Assembly: GCF_001613245.1 (NCBI RefSeq)
Contig: NZ_BDBZ01000052.1
Coordinates: forward strand, 1-33,468
Reading direction: 5' to 3'
Source of the DNA: Nocardia speluncae NBRC 108251
GTDB taxonomy: Bacteria > Actinomycetota > Actinomycetes > Mycobacteriales > Mycobacteriaceae
DNA length: 33,468 bases
Both the position numbers and the translations under genes were made by a program. This document shows positions 1-8,800 of this stretch, in pieces (the first letter of the stretch is position 1; every line of letters starts with the position of its first letter). The notes beneath the pieces are model-generated. The model saw only the letters and a program-made list of their open reading frames with translations. It ran no database searches and had not been told where the DNA came from.

Positions 1-1
1 G

Positions 2-2850
2 GACGAGCTGGATCTGGACCGGCATTCGGCCGAACCGGTGGCCGGCACCGACAGGGTGCGGCCGTTGACTTCGGCGAACACCGCGTATGTCATCTACACC
101 TCGGGTTCGACGGGTGTGCCCAAGGGTGTGGTGGTCAGCCATGCGGGTCTGGCGAATTTCAGTGCGGAGCAGGTGGAGCGGTATCGGTTGACTTCGGCGT
201 CGCGGGCGTTGGCGTTCGCGTCGCCGTCGTTCGATGCGTCGATTCTGGAGTTGTTGCTGGCTGTCGGTTCGGCGGGTGCGCTGGTTGTGGTGCCGACGGG
301 TACTTACGGTGGCGCGGAGTTGGGTGAGCTGATCGCTCGTGAGGGTGTGACGGTCGGCCTCATCACGCCGTCGGTGCTGGCCTCGCTGGACCCCACGGAC
401 CTCGCGGGCATGGAAGTGATCATCTCCGGTGGTGAAGCCATTTCGGCGGACCTCGTCGCGAAGTGGTCGACCGCGCCGGCGGGTGGGGCGCAGCGCCGGC
501 TCCACAATGCGTACGGTCCGACCGAGGCCACGATTGCCACGAACATCAGCGATGTGCTGCGTGCGGGTGACCGTGTGACGATCGGTGGTCCGGTGCGGGG
601 TATGCGTGTGCTGGTACTCGATGACCGGTTGAATCCGGTGCCCGAGGGGGTGGCCGGGGAGCTGTATGTCGGTGGTATTCAGCTGGCGCGTGGTTATCAT
701 GCCCGCTCGGGTCTGACTGCCGAGCGTTTCGTCGCCGACCCGCACGGTGAGCCCGGATCCCGCCTGTACCGAACCGGTGACGTGGTGCGCTGGCGGCGTG
801 ACGCCGCCGGTGATCCGGCGGTGGAGTACGTGGGCCGTAACGACTTCCAGGTGAAGGTCCGCGGTTTCCGTATCGAGCTCGGTGAGATCGACGCCGCGCT
901 AACCGCGCACGACAGCGTGGACTTCGCGGTCACCACGGGCCACGAGAACGCTGCGGGCACGGTATCGCTCGTGTCGTACGTGGTCCCGGCCCCAGGCGCC
1001 ACCGTCGATATCACCGCTGTGACCGGTTACGTCGCCGAGCGCCTGCCCGACTACATGGTGCCGGCATCGATCATGGTCATCGACCGGATCCCACTGACCC
1101 CGGCCGGCAAGCTGGACCGCAAGGCACTGCCCGAACCGGTGTTCCAAGCGCCTACCGCCTTCCGCGGCCCGCGCACACCGGTCGAGCAGATCATCGCCGA
1201 GGTCTTCGCCGAGGTGCTCGGCGTGGACCGGGTGGGTGTGGACGATTCGTTCTTCGCTCTCGGCGGCGACAGCATCGTCTCCATCCAGCTGGTTTCGCGC
1301 GCCAAGGCCCGTGGTGTGGTCTTCACACCACGGCACGTCTTCGAACAGCGGACGGTGGCCGGGCTGGCGTCGGTCGCCGAATCCGCGGACGCCGACAGTG
1401 TCCTGCAGACGCTCGTCGAAATGCCGGGCGGCGGTATCGGATCCATGCCGTTGACGCCGATCGTGCGGTTCATGGCCGAACGACCCGGGTCCTTCGGCCG
1501 GTTCCACCAGCTCATCACCCTGGACCTTCCGGCCGGCATCGACCGGGAAACCATTGCCACCGTGGTGGGCCCGGTCATCGACCGGCACGACATGCTGCGG
1601 TCGCGGCTGTACACCGCCGGCAGCGATTGGATCGTGGAAACCGCCGCCCCGGGCAGCGTCGATGTGGACGCGCTGATCGACCACACCGTGTTCGACGGCG
1701 CCGCCACCGGTACCGAACTGTCCGCGATCGCCGCGGCCGCCGTCGATGCCGCACTGGACCGGCTCGATCCAGAGACCGGGATCGTGGTCCGGTTCGTCTG
1801 GCTGGAGCCCGAGAGCGCCGACCGGCACGGCCATCTGGTGGTCATCGCGCACCACCTGGCGATCGACGGTGTGTCCTGGCGTGTACTGGTGCCCGATCTC
1901 GTGCTGTCCGCCGTGGCGCGCAGCGCGGGCCAGACTCCGGAGCTACCCGCCCCGGTCACGTCCATGCGGACCTGGGCCCATGCCCTCGAACGCAATGCGC
2001 ACAGCGCGGAACGGCTCGTGGAACTCGACTACTGGCGGACCGTCGCCGGTACCGCCGACCCGCTGCTCACCGCGCGTCCGATGGATCCGGCGGTAGATAC
2101 CGCCGGCGTCGTGGACGTGCACGCGGTGCGGGTCTCGCCGGAGGTCACCCGGGCGCTGCTCACCACCGTGCCGGCCCTGTTCCACGGTGGTGTGAACGAC
2201 GGCCTGCTCACCGCGCTCGTCCTGGCGACCGCCGCCTGGCGGGCCCGGCGGGTACCGGGTGCGCCGCTGGATGATCCGCTGCTGATCCGGCTCGAGGGTC
2301 ACGGTCGTGAGGAAGAGGTCGTGCCCGGTGCCGATCTGTCTCGTACGGTCGGCTGGTTCACCGCGCTGTTCCCGGTCCGGTTCTCCCCGGCCGGGATCGA
2401 TATCGAGGCCGCGCTCACCGGCGGCCCCGACATGGGCGCCGCGCTCAAACTCGTCAAGGAGCAGTTGCTCGCGGTCCCGGACAAGGGCGTCGGCTACGGC
2501 CTGCTGCGGTACATGAATTCCGAGACCGCCGCGGACTTCCCGCGGGATATGCCGGGCCAGGTGAACTTCAACTACCTGGGTCGCGTCGGGGCCGGCGAGA
2601 TCCCCGAGGAGATGCACGGTTTCGGCTGGCTCCCGACCGCCGATCTGGCAGTGGACGTCGGCTACGACCCGGATATGCCGGCCATGGCACTACTGGATAT
2701 CAACGCCATCGTGGTCGGTGACGCCCTGACCGCGCGGATCGGCTACCCGACCACCCAGCTGTCGGCGGGCGAAGCCGCCGAGTTCGGTGAACTGTGGGTT
2801 CAGGCGCTGGAAGCAGTGGCCCGCCATGCCGATTCCGCGGCCGCGGGCGG
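2..2850 (+). other. NRPS-1 module 1: A(partial)-T-E, incorporates a D-configured residue
   Basis: The A domain is entered just before core motif A3 (YTSGSTGVPKG, about 98-130). It shows NAYGPTE, YRTGD and GKLDRKALP. The carrier domain (about 1160-1375) has LGGDS, with its phosphopantetheine serine at 1271-1273. The epimerization domain (about 1430-2845) has HHLAIDG at 1850-1870, EGHGRE, VGWFT and NYLGR. The pocket code read by eye against GrsA is D-A-L-L-I-G-A-I-A-K; I cannot assign a substrate, though it looks hydrophobic. Because E sits here and the next C domain is of the D-accepting kind, residue X1 should leave as its D-epimer. Whether a C domain precedes this A domain cannot be seen. 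Confidence 0.93.
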
Positions 2851-5800
2851 TTACACACCGTCCGACTTCCCGCTCGTCGAGCTGACGCAGCGCGATATCG
2901 AGGGCATCGAGCAGCGGTTCCCGCTGCCGGTCGCCGATATGTGGCCGCTGACCTCGCTACAGGCCGGCATGCTGTTCCACGCGCAGATCGCTGCCACCTC
3001 GGTGGATGTGTACACCGCGCAGGCGGTGCTCACGCTGACCGGCCGGGTGGATGCCGACCGGCTGCGGTCGGCCGCGCAGGCCCTGGTGGACCGCTACGAG
3101 AACCTGCGCACCGTCTTCGTGACCGACCGCGCGGGCAACTCGGTACAGGTCGTCCTGGACGAGGTGCCGGTCGACTGGACCGAGCACGACCGCAGCGCCA
3201 CCGGTACCGCGGACGATCTCGTCGAAGCCGACCGGTTGCGGCGCTTCGATCTCACCGAACCGCGGCAGATCAGGTTCACCCTGATCAAGACCGGCTCCGA
3301 TACCTGGCAGTTCGTGGTGTCGAACCACCACATCGTGCTCGACGGCTGGTCCATGCCGCTGCTCATGCGGGATCTGCTGGGGCTGTACGCGCTACACGCC
3401 GACCGCAACGCATTGCCGGCGGCCCGCTCGTACCGTCACTTCCTGGACTGGGTCGGCCGGCAGGACCACGAAGCCTCGCTGGCGGCATGGTCGTCGGCGC
3501 TGGCCGGGGTGAACGAACCGACGTTGCTCACCCGGCCGGATTCCGTGGGCGGCGCCTCCACCCACGAGATCGAAACGCTGTCCGGCGAATACGCCTTCGA
3601 ACTGGATGCTGCGGCCACCGCCCGCATCGCCGCGCTGGCCGCCGAACTCGGTATCACCGCGAACACCGTGTTGCAGGTGGCGTGGGCGATCCTGCTCGGC
3701 CGGATCACCAGCCGTGACGACGTGGTGTTCGGCGCGACCGTCTCCGGTCGTCCGCCGCAGCTGTCCGGTGTGGAGACCATGGTCGGGTTGTTCATCAACA
3801 CCATCCCGGTGCGGGTGCGTTTCGATCCCTCCGAACCCGCGCGCGAACTGCTCGCCCGGACCCAGGGCGAGCAGGCCGATCTGCTCGACCACCACTATGT
3901 GGGTCTGGCCGATATCCAGGCCGCGGCCGGGCAGGCGAACCTGTTCGACACCCTGCTGGTATTCGAGTCGTATCCGGTGGACGCCGACGGTATCCAGCAG
4001 CAGGCCACCGATATCGACGGGATGGCGGTGACCGGACTGACCGCGGTCGACGCCACCCACTACCCGCTGAGCCTGATCGCCACGCTGGGAAGCACGCTGC
4101 GAATTCGCGCGGGTTATCTGCGGGAACTGTTCGACGAGCCCGGTGTGCGCCGGATCGCCGACCAGCTGGTGCGGGTACTCACCGCCCTCACCGCCGCACC
4201 GGACCGGCCGCTCGGCGAGATCGATCTGCTCGACGGCGCGGAACGTGAACTGGTGTTGCGCGGATGGAACGACACCGCCCATCCGGTGGACTCCGCCGCG
4301 ACCCTGGTGTCGATGTTCGACGCGCAGCTCGCCCGGACCCCGGATGCGCCCGCGCTGACCTTCGGCGAGCAGACGCTGTCCTACGCCGAGTTCGCCGCCC
4401 GGGTGAACCTGCTGGCACGCTGGCTGATCGACCGCGGGGTGGGCCCGGAATCCTTCGTGGCCCTGGGGATGCGGCGTTCGATCGACCTGGTGGTCGGTAT
4501 GTACGCCGTTACCGTCGCCGGTGGTGCTTACGTACCGCTGGATCCGGATCATCCGGCGGAACGCACGGAGTACATCCTGGCCACCGCGGACCCGGTGTGC
4601 GTGCTGACCTCCGCGGACGACCTGCCGATCGATACCGCCCAGGTGCGGATCGACATGCTGGATCTGTCCGGGTACAGCGATACTCCGATCACCGATGCCG
4701 ACCGGGTGGCGCCGTTGCGGTCGTCGAATACGGCCTACGTCATCTTCACCTCGGGTTCGACGGGCCGGCCCAAGGGTGTGGCGGTGTCGCATGCGGCGAT
4801 CGTGAACCGCCTGGTGTGGATGCAGTCCGAGTACGGTTTGCTGTCGTCGGATGTGGTGTTGCAGAAGACGCCGTCGACGTTCGATGTGTCGGTGTGGGAG
4901 TTCTTCTGGCCGTTGCAGATCGGCGCCCGGTTGATGGTGGCGAAACCGGACGGTCATCGAGACCCGGCGTATCTGGCCGAGGTGATCGACACCGAGCGGG
5001 TCACGGTGGCGCACTTCGTGCCGTCCTTGCTGACGGTGTTCGTCGCGGCTCTGCCCGGCGAAGCGGGTGCGCGTACGTGTGCGTCGCTGCGGTTGGTGTT
5101 CTCCTCCGGTGAAGCGTTGCCCGCCAAGCCGGCGCAGCGGTTGCGGGAGCTGACGGGTACGGCGGTGCACAACTTGTACGGCCCGACCGAGGCCGCGGTC
5201 GACGTCACCTTCCACGAGGTGACCGACGCCGATACCGCGGTCGTCCCGATCGGCGCGCCGGTGTTCAACACTCGGGTGTATGTGCTGGACGGCCGGTTGC
5301 GGCCGGTGCCGGTAGGTGTCGCCGGTGAGCTCTACCTGGCCGGTACACAGCTGGCGCACGGCTACGTGGCCCGGCCGGACCTGAGCGCGGACCGCTTCGT
5401 GGCGAGCCCGTTCATCGACGGCGAGCGCATGTACCGCACCGGCGACGTGGTGCGCTGGAACTCCACGGGTGAGCTCGAATACCTGGGCCGCTCCGATTTC
5501 CAGGTGAAACTGCGTGGCCTGCGTATCGAACTCGGTGAGATCGAAACCGCGCTGACCGACAGCGACGAGGTCGCGCAGGCCGTGGTGGTGCTGCGCAGCG
5601 ATGCCCGCACCGGGGATCAGCTCGTCGGCTACCTGGTCCCCGCGGCGGGTGCACCGCTGGATATCGAGGATGTGCGCGAGGACCTGTCCGCCCGCCTGCC
5701 GTCGTATATGGTGCCCGCCGCGTTCGTGGTGCTCGACGAGCTGCCGTTGAACGCCAGCGGCAAACTCGACCGCCGCGCCCTGCCGGCGCCGGTGTTCGAG

Positions 5801-8800
5801 GCCCGTGTCTTCCGGGCGCCCTCGACACCCATCGAGGAGATCGTGGCGAATACGTTCGCCGAGGTTCTCGGTGTGGAACGGGTCGGCGCGGACGACGATT
5901 TCTTCGAGCTGGGCGGTAACTCGCTGAGCGCGACCCGGGTGGCCGCGCGGCTCTCCGCGGCGCTGGACACCGATCTCGCCGTGCGGGAACTGTTCGAGGC
6001 ATCCACGGTGGCGGCGCTGGCGGCGCGCGCCGAAACGCATTCGGGCGCGGGCGGCCGGGTGCCCCTGGTACCGCAGCCGCGGCCGACGCATACCCTGCCC
6101 TCGGGCGAGGTCGTGGAGCGGGTGCCGCTGTCGCTGGCGCAGCAGCGGATGTGGTTCCTGAACCGGTTCGATCCGGAATCGGCCGCGGACAACCTGCCGA
6201 TCGCGGTGCGGTTGTCGGGTCTGCTGGACCGGCAGGCCCTCCAGATCGCCATCGCCGATGTGCTGGCGCGGCACGAATCGCTGCGCACGTACTACCCCGA
6301 GGTGGACGGGACCCCGTACCAGCAGGTGGTGCCCACCTCGGCGGTGATCCCGGACCTGACCACGGTGGACGTTTCGGAAACCGAGCTGTTCGCGCGGGTC
6401 GCCGAATTCGTCGGCACCGGGTTCGATGTCACCGCCGCGGTGCCGTTCCGGGTCCGGCTGTTCGAGGTGGACCCGACCGAGCACGTGCTGGTGGTCGTCG
6501 TACACCACATCTCCTCCGACGGTTTCTCCATGGGACCGCTGGCCCGCGATGTGGTCACCGCCTACAGCGCCCGGATCGAGGGCGGCGAGCCGGGCTGGCT
6601 CCCGCTCGAGGTGCAGTACGCGGATTACGCGCTGTGGCAGCGGCAGGTACTGGGTTCGGAGGACGATCCGGAGTCGGTGATCGCGGCGCAGATCGGGTAC
6701 TGGGCAGGCGAACTGGCCGGTATTCCGGAGCAGCTGGATCTGCCGGCCGACCGGTCGCGGCCCGCGGTGGCCTCCGGCCGGGGCGCGAGCCTGGACTTCG
6801 AGATAGACGATGCGGTGCACGCCGAACTGGTCGAACTCGCGCGCAGCCGCGGGGTGACCTTCTTCATGGTCGTGCACGCCGCGTTCGCGGTGCTGCTGTC
6901 GCGGTTGTCGGGCGAATCCGACGTTGTCGTCGGCACCCCGGTCGCCGGGCGTGGTGAACGTGCGCTCGACGAGGTCATCGGCATGTTCGTCAATACCCTC
7001 GCCCTGCGTACGCCGATCGACTCCGGCGCCGGCTTCGCCGAGCTGCTCGAGCAGGTCCGCGGTAACGACGTGGCCGCGTTCGGGCATGCGGATCTGCCGT
7101 TCGAGCGGCTGGTCGAGGTGCTGAACCCGGTGCGGTCGCAGGCGCGGCATCCGCTGTTCCAGGTGATGCTGTCGTTGCAGAACAACAACCCGCAGGTCAG
7201 CGGCGAACTACCCGGGCTGGCGATCAGCGGGATCGATTCGCCCATCGAGACAGCCAAGTTCGATCTGCATCTGGAACTCGCCGAACGGATCGGCCCCGCC
7301 GAGGACGGGGCGAACACCGCCCGCGGTGTCACCGCCAAGTTCATCTACGCGACGGATCTGTTCGACGAGGCCACGGTCGCCGGGTTCGCCGATCGGTTCA
7401 CCCGGTTGCTGACCGCGGTAGTGGCCGATCCGGCGGCACCGGTCGGGGATCTCGACATCCTGGCCCCGGCGGAGCGGACGCGGGTGCTGTCGGACTGGAA
7501 CGCCACCGCTCACCCGGTGTCCGCGGCGTTGCTGCTCGACGGATTCCATCGGGCGGTCGCCGAGTTCCCCGACCGGGTCGCGGTCACCTCCGATGGTGCC
7601 GACGTCACCTATGCGGAGCTGGATGCGCGGGTCAACCGGTTGGCCCGGCATCTGATCGCGCAGGGGGTGGGCCCGGAATCGCTGGTCGGGCTGCTGGTCT
7701 CGCGGTCGCTGGATCTGGTGGCCGGCATGTACGCGGTCGCCGCCGCCGGTGGTGCCTATGTGCCGCTGGACCCGGCGCATCCGGCCGAACGGATCCGGCA
7801 CATCCTGGATACCGCGGCACCGGTATGCGTCCTGTCGACCACGGCCGATGCCGAAGCGCTCGGCACCGACGTGCCGGTGTTCGACCTGGACACCGTGGAT
7901 ATCACCGGATACGCCGACACCCCGGTCACCGACGCCGACCGGGTCGCGCCGCTGCGGGCGGGCAACACCGCCTACGTGATCTTCACGTCCGGTTCGACCG
8001 GTCGCCCGAAGGGTGTGGCGGTATCGCACGGGTCGGTCGCCAACCAGATCGCCTGGATCGTGGGCGAATACGGGATGGACCGCGATGATGTGGTGCTGTT
8101 CAAGACCCCCGCGACCTTCGACGTGTCGGTGTGGGAGTTGTTCGCGCCGTTGACCGTCGGCGCCCGGATGGTGGTCGCCGAACCCGACGGCCACCGCGAT
8201 CCGCAATACCTGGCGTCGGTGATCGCCGAACAGCGTGTCACGGCGACGTCGTTCGTGCCGTCGATGCTGTCGGTGTTCGCGGAGAGCGCCGCCGCGGATC
8301 CGAGTGCGCTGGGGTCGCTGCGGATGCTGTTCGTGGCGGGTGAGGCGTTCACCGGTGACGTGGTCGCGGCCGTGCGCCGGGTGTCCGATGTGGCGCTGTA
8401 CAACCTTTACGGCCCGACCGAGTTCACCGTGCACGCCACGCACGCGGCGGTCGCCGGCGAGGTGACGGGCGCGGTCCCGATCGGTGGCCCGGTGTGGAAT
8501 GCGCAGGTGTACGTGCTGGATTCGCGGTTGCGGCCGGTTCCGGTGGGTGTGACCGGTGAGCTGTACCTGGCCGGTGCCCAGCTGGCTCGCGGTTATGTGG
8601 GCCGGCCGGATCTGAGTGCGGACCGGTTCGTTGCGGATCCGTTCGGTACCGGTGAGCGGATGTACCGCACCGGTGACGTGGTGCGCTGGACAGACGCCGG
8701 CGAGCTGGTCTACATGGGCCGCTCGGACTTCCAGGTGAAGGTGCGCGGTCAGCGCATCGAACTCGGGGAGATCGAGGCGGCGCTGACCGAGCAAACGGCG

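Noticed and set aside
38..40. GTG as the start of NRPS-1
   Set aside because: The frame stays open to base 2 and continues A-domain sequence; the GTG lies between A2 and A3, so the gene is simply cut by the window edge.
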